From assembly GCF_900141855.1 (NCBI RefSeq), contig NZ_FQYU01000007.1:62001-126000 (forward strand): a stretch of 64,000 bases of DNA. The letters are read 5' to 3'. The position numbers and the translations under genes are program-made. This document shows, piece after piece, positions 1 to 6,696 of this stretch; position 1 is the stretch's first letter, and each line of letters starts with the position of its first letter. Source of the DNA: Pseudozobellia thermophila. Lineage in GTDB: Bacteria; Bacteroidota; Bacteroidia; Flavobacteriales; Flavobacteriaceae. Under the pieces are notes generated by a model that did not search any database, was not told where the DNA came from, and saw only the letters and a program-made list of their open reading frames with translations.

Positions 1-336
1 AGGGTAAGCCTCTTGGGTTTTAGCCAAGGTACCATCTTGGGTTATGCGGTAGCCTTGTCGTATCCCGACAAAATTAAGAACCTAATCGCCCTGAGCGGCT
101 ATATCAACGAGTCGATTTTAAGTGAAAACTATAAAGATAGGGACCACGGGCACCTAAAGATCTACGCCTCACATGGGCAGGTCGACCAGGTCATACCCCC
201 CGAATGGGCCCAGCGGGCACCCGAATTACTTAAACAATTGGGCATCGAACATGTATACGAAGAATTTCCTGTCGGACACGGCGTATCGCCCCAAAACTTT
301 CATTCGTTCAACAAATGGCTGAACGACAGGTTTTAA
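1..336 (+). CDS. alpha/beta hydrolase, C-terminal part (cut by window edge)
   Basis: The reading frame is already open at base 1, so the N-terminus lies outside the window and the internal ATG at 13 is not taken as the start. The visible 111 residues carry all three expected catalytic positions of a carboxylesterase/phospholipase-type hydrolase (Abhydrolase_2 family): the nucleophile elbow G-F-S-Q-G at visible residues 6-10, an acid in the segment GQVDQVIP, and the histidine in VGHGV near the end. The family hydrolyses short acyl or phospholipid esters in the cytoplasm; the substrate here cannot be read from the sequence. It is convergent with the next gene. Confidence 0.8.
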   Translation, partial: RVSLLGFSQGTILGYAVALSYPDKIKNLIALSGYINESILSENYKDRDHGHLKIYASHGQVDQVIPPEWAQRAPELLKQLGIEHVYEEFPVGHGVSPQNFHSFNKWLNDRF

Positions 337-346
337 ACTTGAGGCC

Positions 347-370
347 AGGTAGGTAGGTTGGTAGGTAGGT
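347..370. repeat. tetranucleotide tract, six AGGT units
   Basis: Six consecutive 4-base units, five AGGT and one TGGT (fourth unit), lie between the two convergent genes ending at 336 and 396. It is a short simple-sequence repeat outside any coding frame. Confidence 0.8.
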
Positions 371-395
371 TTGCCCTCCACCGAAATCAAAGTAC

Positions 396-890
396 CTAAT
401 TGCTGCGAGTGTACAACAAATGGTCGATAGTGGTAAAGTCTACCCCCAAATCGTCCTTAAGTTCGTATTTTATGAGTAACTCTCCCCAATACTTTCCATC
501 CGAAAAGTCGGTCAATATCCATTTGTGGTTGAGTACCTTGATCTTGTTGATCTTAAAATCGCTTTCCATCCCCTCATAAGGTATAAGGGGGTTATCGCCC
601 TTGCTTTCGTTGGTCTCGAGCAACTTGTCGGCTATGTACCTTGAAGGGTCGTCGAGCTTCAAATGGTCGTAATAGGCCAAGGCATCATCATTGTTCTCCA
701 AGGAGAAGTACTGCATTTCAAGAACTTTCAACTGGGCGTCCTGCACCGAATCCTGCAATGCTTCCACCTCATTCTCGAGCTGGGCGATCCTGGCGTCCTT
801 TGACTTGGCCATTTTTCCATTACTAACGAACAAATAAAGGCATATCATCGACATAAAAATGAACAGGTAAAGAACAATCTTACTTTTCAT
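396..890 (-). CDS. membrane-anchored coiled-coil protein, function unknown
   Basis: 164 residues from the ATG at 890; the longer frame would need a TTG at 896. The N-terminus is one hydrophobic segment (about residues 4-24), followed by a heptad-like charged stretch (about 27-60) that should form a coiled coil, then a soluble alpha/beta-looking domain with several aromatic residues. I do not recognise the C-terminal domain with certainty. It begins 18 bases after the metallo-hydrolase gene on the same strand, so the two are probably cotranscribed. A single-pass inner-membrane protein with the domain in the periplasm is the simplest topology, but orientation is inferred. Confidence 0.7.
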   Translation of the reverse strand: MKSKIVLYLFIFMSMICLYLFVSNGKMAKSKDARIAQLENEVEALQDSVQDAQLKVLEMQYFSLENNDDALAYYDHLKLDDPSRYIADKLLETNESKGDNPLIPYEGMESDFKINKIKVLNHKWILTDFSDGKYWGELLIKYELKDDLGVDFTTIDHLLYTRSN

Positions 891-908
891 AAACAAGTAG
901 GGTATTGA

Positions 909-1685
909 TTATACTTCTATAACGAGATTATCGTAGGCTAAATGTACACCGTCGGGCAATTTTTTTTCGACCTCTTCGTGAAACCCCAAAAGATGGCTGA
1001 TATGGGTCAAATAAGCACGCTCGGGCTTGATGTCATCGATAAACCCCAGGGCTTCCTCCAAATTGAAATGCGAATGGTGGGGCTCTTCGCGAAGTGCATT
1101 GACCACCAATACCTTTGTTCCGTAGATTTTTTCCTTTTCCGCCTCGTCGATGGTCTTGACATCGGTCAGATAGGTAAAATCGAGAAGGCGAAAACCGAAT
1201 ACCTGTATGCGGTTGTGGTTGGCCTCAATAGGAATGGCCGCGATATCACCAATTTTAAAAGGGCGGTCTTTTTTGACGATGTTGACCTCTACGGCCGGTG
1301 CACCCGGATAACGATTGGCTTCGGCAAAAATATAATCGAAACGCTTGCGAAGGGAATCGGCCACGCGTTGGTGCGCGAAAATGGGAATGTCGCCCTGCCT
1401 GAAGAAAAAAGGCCTGATATCGTCCAGACCCGCGGTATGGTCGGCATGTTCATGGGTAAAAAGGATACCGTCCAATCGAGTAACCCGATGCCTCAGCATT
1501 TGTTGCCTAAAATCGGGGCCGCAATCCACCACGTAATTGTAGCCCTCCCAAGAAATCATAATAGAGACCCGAAGCCTGTTGTCCCTTGGGTCCTTGCTCA
1601 AGCATACCGGATGGTTACTGCCTATTACAGGGACTCCTTGGGAAGTGCCCGTACCCAAAAAAGTGATTTTTAATGGCTCTTTCAT
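909..1685 (-). CDS. MBL-fold metallo-hydrolase, PhnP-like
   Basis: 258 residues. The metal-binding signature T-H-E-H-A-D-H lies at residues 77-83, with further candidate ligands in EANHNR, HSHF and the C-terminal LTHISH. The start GTGTSQGVPV and the segment DNRLRVS match the PhnP/phosphodiesterase branch of the metallo-beta-lactamase fold, which cleaves cyclic or diester phosphates with two metal ions. No phosphonate genes are nearby, so the physiological substrate is unknown. It is the first gene of a probable two-gene transcript with the coiled-coil protein downstream, and is divergent from the gene starting at 1763. Confidence 0.85.
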   Translation of the reverse strand: MKEPLKITFLGTGTSQGVPVIGSNHPVCLSKDPRDNRLRVSIMISWEGYNYVVDCGPDFRQQMLRHRVTRLDGILFTHEHADHTAGLDDIRPFFFRQGDIPIFAHQRVADSLRKRFDYIFAEANRYPGAPAVEVNIVKKDRPFKIGDIAAIPIEANHNRIQVFGFRLLDFTYLTDVKTIDEAEKEKIYGTKVLVVNALREEPHHSHFNLEEALGFIDDIKPERAYLTHISHLLGFHEEVEKKLPDGVHLAYDNLVIEV

Positions 1686-1734
1686 GCGCGCTCAAATTTA
1701 TAACTAAATAATTTAATAGATTACCCGAACTTGT

Positions 1735-1742
1735 TAACTTTG
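1735..1742 (+). promoter_or_regulatory. Bacteroidota -7 promoter element
   Basis: TAACTTTG matches the TAnnTTTG element of Bacteroidota housekeeping promoters and ends 20 bases before the ATG at 1763. A -33 TTTG box is not clear. Confidence 0.6.
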
Positions 1743-1762
1743 CTCTCATCAAATTTGTTAAA

Positions 1763-3223
1763 ATGGCTTCAGTTCTAAAAAGGGACACCTCCTTTGAAAA
1801 CATTCCCTCAATCAAGGCTAAAACTTTAAGGATCAACCTGAACCCTGATATTTACGGTACCTTTGCCGAGATAGGCGCGGGCCAGGAAACTGCAAGGCAT
1901 TTTTTTCGGTCCGGTGGCGCCTCGGGAACCATTGCAAAGGCAATGAGCGCCTACGATAAAGACTTTAGCGATGCCGTATATGGCATCGAGACCGACGGAC
2001 GGTACGTCACCCAATCGCGCCTAAAGAAAATGCTCTCCCACGAAATGCAGCTCATGGAAGAACGCATCAGCAGGGAAAGACACCCCGACCGGCTGTTCTT
2101 TGCCTATGCCAATACGGTAGCGACCATAGACTTTTCAAAGCGCTACAAGGGCCATGGATGGGTAGGTATCCGGTTTCAACTGGATCCGCACCAAAAGGAA
2201 TTTGACGAGATCGTACTGCACATTCGATTCAAGCAGAACGAAGCACGCCTTCAACAGGAAACCTTGGGCATTTTGGGGGTAAACCTCATCTATGGGGCCT
2301 TTTACAAGTACCACAAGCCCCGAAAAATGCTCAAATACCTATACGACCATATCGATAAGGATACCTTGGAGATCGACATGATCAACTTTTCGGGCCCTAA
2401 TTTTAAGGAGGTCGACAATAGGTTGATGAGCCTTCAATTAATCCGTAACGACATGACCGATGCGGTTATGTTCGGCCCCGATGGCAATAACTTGTTGCCC
2501 GCGGCCATACTTTACAAAAAGAACATCTTGGCGCTGAGGGGAAGCTTTCGTCCCGTGACCAAGGTTAATATGGATATGTTCCATAAATCGTACGACATCT
2601 TTATAAGGGACCAGGCCGTTGATCAAGACAATACCATCGTAATTTTTGAAATTACCCTCTCGAACCTCAAGGCCTCGGGCGAAATCGACGAACAGGATTT
2701 TATGGATCGGGCCGAATTACTCTGTGCCCTGGGCCATACGGTAATGATATCCAAGTTTCAGGAGTACTACAAACTGGTCGAGTACCTGAACAACTATACG
2801 AAGGCCAAGATAGGCCTGACCATGGGCGTGAACAATTTGGTGGATATTTTTGACGAAAAATATTACCGACACCTTAGCGGGGGTATCTTGGAGGCCTTCG
2901 GTAAATTGTTCTTCAAGGAACTACAGGTATACCTTTACCCGATGAAAAATCCGGAAACGGGCCAGATTATGACGAGCAACAACGTAAAGGTACACCCGAG
3001 AATGAAGGAACTTTACAAGTTCTTCAAATACAATGGCAAGGTTATGGACATTATCGACTACGACCCCGAGATCATGCACATTTTTTCGCGGGACGTACTC
3101 AAAAAAATCATCAACAACGAAAAGGGATGGGAAAATATGTTGCCCAAGGGTATTGCCGATACGATCAAGGAAAAGAACCTTTTTACACGTAAATTGCTCA
3201 AAAACGAGGATAGCAAGACCTAA
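1763..3223 (+). CDS. conserved protein of unknown function (486 aa)
   Basis: 486 residues, soluble, no signal peptide and no obvious membrane segment. I recognise it as a broadly conserved bacterial family whose members carry inconsistent names in databases (for example TonB receptor or adenylyltransferase labels), none of which the sequence supports: there is no beta barrel and no nucleotidyltransferase HxGH motif. Conserved-looking blocks are the N-terminal GAGQETARHFF and GASGTIAKAMSAYDKDFSDA (about residues 39-70), HGWVGIRFQ (about 133) and EALGILGVNL-type text at about 170-180 (here ETLGILGVNL). It has its own TAnnTTTG element and ends at a strong hairpin terminator, so it is monocistronic. 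Confidence 0.8.
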   Translation: MASVLKRDTSFENIPSIKAKTLRINLNPDIYGTFAEIGAGQETARHFFRSGGASGTIAKAMSAYDKDFSDAVYGIETDGRYVTQSRLKKMLSHEMQLMEERISRERHPDRLFFAYANTVATIDFSKRYKGHGWVGIRFQLDPHQKEFDEIVLHIRFKQNEARLQQETLGILGVNLIYGAFYKYHKPRKMLKYLYDHIDKDTLEIDMINFSGPNFKEVDNRLMSLQLIRNDMTDAVMFGPDGNNLLPAAILYKKNILALRGSFRPVTKVNMDMFHKSYDIFIRDQAVDQDNTIVIFEITLSNLKASGEIDEQDFMDRAELLCALGHTVMISKFQEYYKLVEYLNNYTKAKIGLTMGVNNLVDIFDEKYYRHLSGGILEAFGKLFFKELQVYLYPMKNPETGQIMTSNNVKVHPRMKELYKFFKYNGKVMDIIDYDPEIMHIFSRDVLKKIINNEKGWENMLPKGIADTIKEKNLFTRKLLKNEDSKT

Positions 3224-3242
3224 GGGCCCATGCCGAAAGACA

Positions 3243-3272
3243 AAAAATCCCGGACCTGCGTCCGGGATTTTT
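3243..3272. terminator. Rho-independent terminator, bidirectional
   Basis: A perfect 13-bp stem, AAAAATCCCGGAC with GTCCGGGATTTTT, around the loop CTGC. The flanking A and T runs let it serve both the 486-aa gene and the convergent bcp. Confidence 0.9.
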
Positions 3273-3293
3273 ATGTTTTGGGCCCCTCCCCGA

Positions 3294-3740
3294 TTAATCC
3301 AATATCTGGGCGGCGTGGTCTTTGGTCTTCACCTTATCGATTACCCGTTCCACTACACCTTCCTCGTCGATAATAAAAGTAGTCCTGATAATACCTTCGT
3401 ACTCCTTTCCCATAAATTTTTTAGGGCCCCAAACACCAAAGGCATTGATGACCGTGTGGTCTTCATCGGCCAAGAGCGGAAAAGGCAAATCGTACTTGTC
3501 CTTAAAGTTCGATTGCTTTTTTCCCGAATCCGCGCTTACGCCCAAAAGCTCGTAGCCAGCTGCTTTCAGGGCGTTAAAGTTATCGCGCAGGTTACATGCC
3601 TCGGCCGTACACCCCGGCGTATTCGCCTTTGGATAGAAAAAGACGATCAGTTTCTGCCCCTTGTAATCTGATAGTTTAATAATTGTTCCGTCTTGGTCTT
3701 TTGACAAAAACTCAGGAACCCGATCTCCTACTTTCAACAT
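3294..3740 (-). CDS. bcp: thioredoxin-dependent peroxiredoxin, Bcp/PrxQ type
   Basis: 148 residues from the ATG at 3740, close to the 156 of E. coli Bcp. A longer in-frame start at 3836 would add 32 residues with no family match and run into the divergent nth gene, so it is rejected. The peroxidatic cysteine is C44 in NTPGC and the resolving cysteine C49, the CX4C spacing of atypical 2-Cys PrxQ enzymes. It reduces hydroperoxides in the cytoplasm using thioredoxin. It is divergent from nth, an oxidative DNA-damage repair gene, with only about 64 bases between the starts, so a shared regulatory region is possible. Confidence 0.95.
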   Translation of the reverse strand: MLKVGDRVPEFLSKDQDGTIIKLSDYKGQKLIVFFYPKANTPGCTAEACNLRDNFNALKAAGYELLGVSADSGKKQSNFKDKYDLPFPLLADEDHTVINAFGVWGPKKFMGKEYEGIIRTTFIIDEEGVVERVIDKVKTKDHAAQILD

Positions 3741-3804
3741 ATCGCTAATTATTTTTAAATTAAATTCGTACTCTTCATAATTCCAAAACGAAACTAAGTA
3801 AAAA

Positions 3805-4467
3805 ATGACTAAAGCCGAAAAGGTTGACTTTACCATAAAGACATTACAGGAGCTTTATCCTGAAATTCCCGTCCCATTGGACCACAAAGATCCCTATACC
3901 CTGTTGATCGCCGTACTTATGTCGGCCCAAAGTACCGATGTCAGGGTCAATCAAATAACCCCCTTGCTCTTTGCCCGGGCCGACAACCCTTACGATATGG
4001 TAAAATTATCGGTCGAGGAAATCCGCGAAATCATAAAGCCCGTTGGGCTATCGCCGATGAAATCGAAGGGTATTCACGGACTTTCAAAAATATTGATCGA
4101 AAAATACGATGGTCAGGTTCCTGCCGACCTCAAATCATTGGAAGAACTTCCTGCCGTAGGCCATAAAACGGCCAGTGTTGTCGTATCGCAGGCATTCGGT
4201 ATTCCCGCATTTCCAGTAGATACGCATATTCATCGTTTGATGTACCGATGGGGATTTTCGAACGGAAAAAATGTGGTACAGACCGAAAAGGATGCCAAAA
4301 GACTGTTCCCTAAAAACCTGTGGAACGACCTGCACCTTCAAATTATTTGGTACGGTCGGGAATATTCGCCGGCTAGGGGGTGGGACTTAGATCGAGATAT
4401 AATTACCAAGACCATAGGAAGAAAAAAAGTGATAGAAGAGTACCTTAAAGCAAAAAAGTCCCGTTAA
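3805..4467 (+). CDS. nth: endonuclease III homologue lacking the Fe-S cluster
   Basis: 220 residues. The helix-hairpin-helix region (LPAVGHKTA) holds the catalytic lysine K121 and the segment FPVDTHIHR holds the catalytic aspartate D139, matching K120 and D138 of E. coli Nth, a DNA glycosylase/AP lyase for oxidised pyrimidines. The usual C-terminal C-X6-C-X2-C-X5-C ligands of the [4Fe-4S] cluster are absent: after GREYSPARGW the chain has no cysteine, and the whole protein has none. The gene is divergent from bcp. Its stop codon lies inside the loop of the terminator hairpin shared with the convergent small gene. Confidence 0.93.
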   Translation: MTKAEKVDFTIKTLQELYPEIPVPLDHKDPYTLLIAVLMSAQSTDVRVNQITPLLFARADNPYDMVKLSVEEIREIIKPVGLSPMKSKGIHGLSKILIEKYDGQVPADLKSLEELPAVGHKTASVVVSQAFGIPAFPVDTHIHRLMYRWGFSNGKNVVQTEKDAKRLFPKNLWNDLHLQIIWYGREYSPARGWDLDRDIITKTIGRKKVIEEYLKAKKSR

Positions 4468-4480
4468 ACAAGGACTTTTT
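4453..4480. terminator. bidirectional terminator overlapping the nth stop codon
   Basis: AAAAAGTCC (4453-4461) pairs with GGACTTTTT (4472-4480); the nth stop codon (4465-4467) is in the loop. It serves nth on the plus strand and the 47-aa gene on the minus strand. Confidence 0.8.
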
Positions 4481-4485
4481 GCTTT

Positions 4486-4629
4486 TTAATTTAAACTGTT
4501 CTCGAATTGAAGCTTTTTATATTCAACCACATGTAACTGCTTGGAGAACCCCAATAAAAATTGGATCGTTTCAGAACTGATTTTTACGATTTCACCTCTT
4601 TCTAGGTTGTCAGAGTAGATTTTTTCCAT
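4486..4629 (-). CDS. 47-aa protein, copy A, downstream of sigma factor A
   Basis: A 48-codon frame starting MEKIYSDNLERG and ending FENSLN, 72 bases behind the sigma-factor gene on the same strand. A second 47-aa protein sits in the same position behind the second sigma gene (5652-5795). The two align end to end without gaps with 20 identical residues, including the starts M-x-K-I-Y-S, the core F-L-L-x-x-S-K and the ends F-E-x-x-L-N. This conservation and equal length support a real gene. No membrane segment or cysteine. Function unknown; a regulator or partner of the sigma factor is a guess from position only. Confidence 0.75.
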   Translation of the reverse strand: MEKIYSDNLERGEIVKISSETIQFLLGFSKQLHVVEYKKLQFENSLN

Positions 4630-4701
4630 AATAGTAGCATAGTTATACTAGGATAACGCAACTACATATGAAATATTGTTATAGGGGTTAAACCCGCCTG
4701 T

Positions 4702-5283
4702 CTAGTTCGTCAAGACGATATTGTTCTTTTCGATGATCTTGCGAAGGTTAATGAGCGCATAGCGCATTCTTCCTAGAGCCGTATTGATGCTAACTCCCGT
4801 ATTTTCAGAGATTTCCTTAAAACTCATATCCCTATAGATCCGCATCACCAAAACTTCTTTTTGGTCATCGGGAAGTTCTTCTACCAAGTGCCTAAGGTCT
4901 GAATTGATCTGATCTTTGATCAATTGCTTTTCCGCATTTAACTTATCGTCGCCGATTACCGAAAAAATATTGAAATCGTCGTTGCCTTCGAACATCGGCA
5001 TCCTTTTGTTCTTTCTAAAATGATCGATGATCAGGTTATGCGCAATACGCATCACCCAAGGTAAAAATTTACCCTCTTCACTATAGGTACCTTTTTTCAA
5101 GGTTCTGATGACCTTGATAAAGGTGTCTTGAAAAATGTCTTCGGTAATGTCCTTATCCAATACCTTTGAATAAATAAAACTCGTAATCCTTTGGTTATGG
5201 CGGTTGATCAGTATCTCCAAGGCTTTTTCATCTCCGGCGATGTAATCTCTTACTAATATTGAGTCTTCGGTCTGTAGGTTCAT
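4702..5283 (-). CDS. sigma-70 family (ECF-type) RNA polymerase sigma factor, copy A
   Basis: 193 residues from the ATG at 5283 (MNLQTEDS...), chosen because homology with copy B begins there; an upstream ATG at 5316 is possible. Region 2 is recognisable by DITEDIFQDTFIKVIRTL and FLPWVMRIAHNLIIDHFRK, and region 4 by LPDDQKEVLVMRIYRDMSF and the helix-turn-helix GVSINTALGRMRYALINL. It should direct RNA polymerase to a specific promoter set. There is no adjacent membrane anti-sigma factor; instead a 47-aa gene follows 72 bases downstream. Copy B at 5870 has the same length and a near-identical C-terminus, so this is a tandem duplication. Confidence 0.92.
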   Translation of the reverse strand: MNLQTEDSILVRDYIAGDEKALEILINRHNQRITSFIYSKVLDKDITEDIFQDTFIKVIRTLKKGTYSEEGKFLPWVMRIAHNLIIDHFRKNKRMPMFEGNDDFNIFSVIGDDKLNAEKQLIKDQINSDLRHLVEELPDDQKEVLVMRIYRDMSFKEISENTGVSINTALGRMRYALINLRKIIEKNNIVLTN

Positions 5284-5651
5284 ACGTGTAGATTTTTTGT
5301 TAAGATTTGAGGTCATTTAGTTAATGTTTCGGATCGTCTTACAAGAGTACCTTTTTAATTCTGACATAAAACTAGAAAGATTGGGTCTCGCAGAAAAAAC
5401 ATTGTTGTCAAACTGCCAGTTTATGATGTGAAAACCTACTTTTTCTGTTTTCAACAAAATAAAACCAGAACATATGCGTTGAAATCGGAAAACCGTTTGA
5501 ATACAAGGCTTTACGCCATAAGCCAGTAGGTAGAAAAGGGACTTATCCATTTTTTTGGCCGCCTATGACGGCCAAGCCCGGCACCATACCCCCAAAAAAA
5601 AGCCCCGGTGTATACACCAGGGCCTTACCTTATTAAAGTTTCTAAACGTAC
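5284..5651. other. gene-free stretch between the two sigma units
   Basis: 368 bases. It holds the terminator of the upstream unit (5594-5623) and presumably the promoter of sigma copy A. A 77-codon minus-strand frame (5317-5550) shows no family resemblance and is not called. Confidence 0.6.
5594..5623 (-). terminator. terminator of sigma B / 47-aa copy B unit
   Basis: On the minus strand GCCCTGGTG pairs with CACCGGGGC (one mismatch) around TATA, followed by eight T. It isolates the second unit from the first. Confidence 0.8.
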
Positions 5652-5795
5652 TTAATTCAAGTTCGATTCAAATTTTATTCCTTCGGCCTCCATAACATCC
5701 AAGGCCTTGGAATAATCCAACAAAAACTTTACCGTTGAATCACTTACCTTATAATTATAGTTCTTACTTTGTTCCGCAGAGTAGATTTTTCCCAT
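5652..5795 (-). CDS. 47-aa protein, copy B, downstream of sigma factor B
   Basis: A 48-codon frame starting MGKIYSAEQSKN and ending FESNLN, 74 bases behind sigma factor B and directly in front of a terminator. It is a gap-free paralogue of the 47-aa protein at 4486-4629 (20 of 47 residues identical). It is predicted soluble, with a mixed charged/hydrophobic second half (VKFLLDYSKALDVMEAEGIK) that could be helical. No known function; its pairing with the sigma gene is the only clue. Confidence 0.75.
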   Translation of the reverse strand: MGKIYSAEQSKNYNYKVSDSTVKFLLDYSKALDVMEAEGIKFESNLN

Positions 5796-5869
5796 ATTTA
5801 TATCAGTATTGTTTCACGATAATAACGCTACCGATATAAATATAATGAATAAGCTCGACCTACCGCCTA

Positions 5870-6451
5870 TTAATTCGTTAAAACAATATTGTTCCGCTCT
5901 ATGATCTTACGAAGGTTGATCAAGGCGTAGCGCATACGTCCCAAGGCCGTGTTTATACTTACCCCGGTATTTTCCGATATTTCCTTAAAACTCATATCCC
6001 TGTAAATACGCATTATCAGTACTTCCTTCTGGTCGGCAGGCAGTTCATTGACCAAGACCCCAAGGTCGGAATCAATTTGGTCTTTTATGATCTGGCGTTC
6101 GACGTTCAACTTGTCATCCCCCATAAGGGAAAAGATATCAAAACTGTCCGCCCCGTTGAACATGGGCATTCGGCTACTTTTTCGATAATGGTCTATAATA
6201 AGGTTATGGGCTATACGCATGACCCAGGGCAAGAACTTGCCTTCTTCGTTGTAAGACCCCTTTCTTAGGGTCTTTATTACCTTAATAAAGGTATCCTGAA
6301 AAATATCTTCGGTAATGTCCCGGCTGTTGACCTTTGAGTAAATAAAACTGCTCAGTCTTTGATTGTGCTTGTCGATCAGTATTTCCAGTGCCTTTTCGTC
6401 ACCGGCAATATATCTTTTTACCAGAAGGGAATCTTCGAGTTGTACATCCAT
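5870..6451 (-). CDS. sigma-70 family (ECF-type) RNA polymerase sigma factor, copy B
   Basis: 193 residues from the ATG at 6451 (MDVQLEDS...); an in-frame ATG at 6490 would add 13 residues not shared with copy A. Region 2 carries DITEDIFQDTFIKVIKTL and FLPWVMRIAHNLIIDHYRK; region 4 carries LPADQKEVLIMRIYRDMSF and GVSINTALGRMRYALINL. From the region-4 helix-turn-helix to the C-terminus it is almost identical to copy A, so both probably recognise the same -35 sequence. The differences cluster in the N-terminal third and the linker. It heads a short transcript with the 47-aa gene. Confidence 0.92.
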   Translation of the reverse strand: MDVQLEDSLLVKRYIAGDEKALEILIDKHNQRLSSFIYSKVNSRDITEDIFQDTFIKVIKTLRKGSYNEEGKFLPWVMRIAHNLIIDHYRKSSRMPMFNGADSFDIFSLMGDDKLNVERQIIKDQIDSDLGVLVNELPADQKEVLIMRIYRDMSFKEISENTGVSINTALGRMRYALINLRKIIERNNIVLTN

Positions 6452-6672
6452 AGCTATTACTTTTTTTTTAAAACCATGCATCCCATCCATGGGAAAGGAG
6501 CCGTAGTCGATCGTTCTAAATTTTAAAAAGTAATTTTTTATGCTATAGGCGTATTAACATTTAGTTAGTATCAAATATAGAAAAAATTAAATGGTTCATA
6601 AAATAATCTTCTATGAGCCATTTTAACCCTTACATACCTAGTATACGATATTATTTTTAATATGGTTCATCG

Positions 6673-6680
6673 TATCTTTG
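6673..6680 (+). promoter_or_regulatory. Bacteroidota -7 promoter element of uvrA
   Basis: TATCTTTG matches TAnnTTTG and ends 16 bases before the uvrA ATG at 6697. Confidence 0.6.
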
Positions 6681-6696
6681 CAAAAGATATTTGAAA

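Noticed and set aside
942-1673. 243-codon plus-strand frame opposite the metallo-hydrolase gene
   Set aside because: The opposite strand encodes an intact HxHxDH hydrolase; this frame has no start context or family.
3741-3836. 32-residue N-terminal extension of Bcp
   Set aside because: It would overlap the divergent nth start and has no match to the family; the Met at 3740 gives the standard length.
5317-5550. 77-codon minus-strand frame upstream of sigma copy A
   Set aside because: It abuts the sigma start with no spacing, shows no domain or signal, and no counterpart exists in the duplicated unit.
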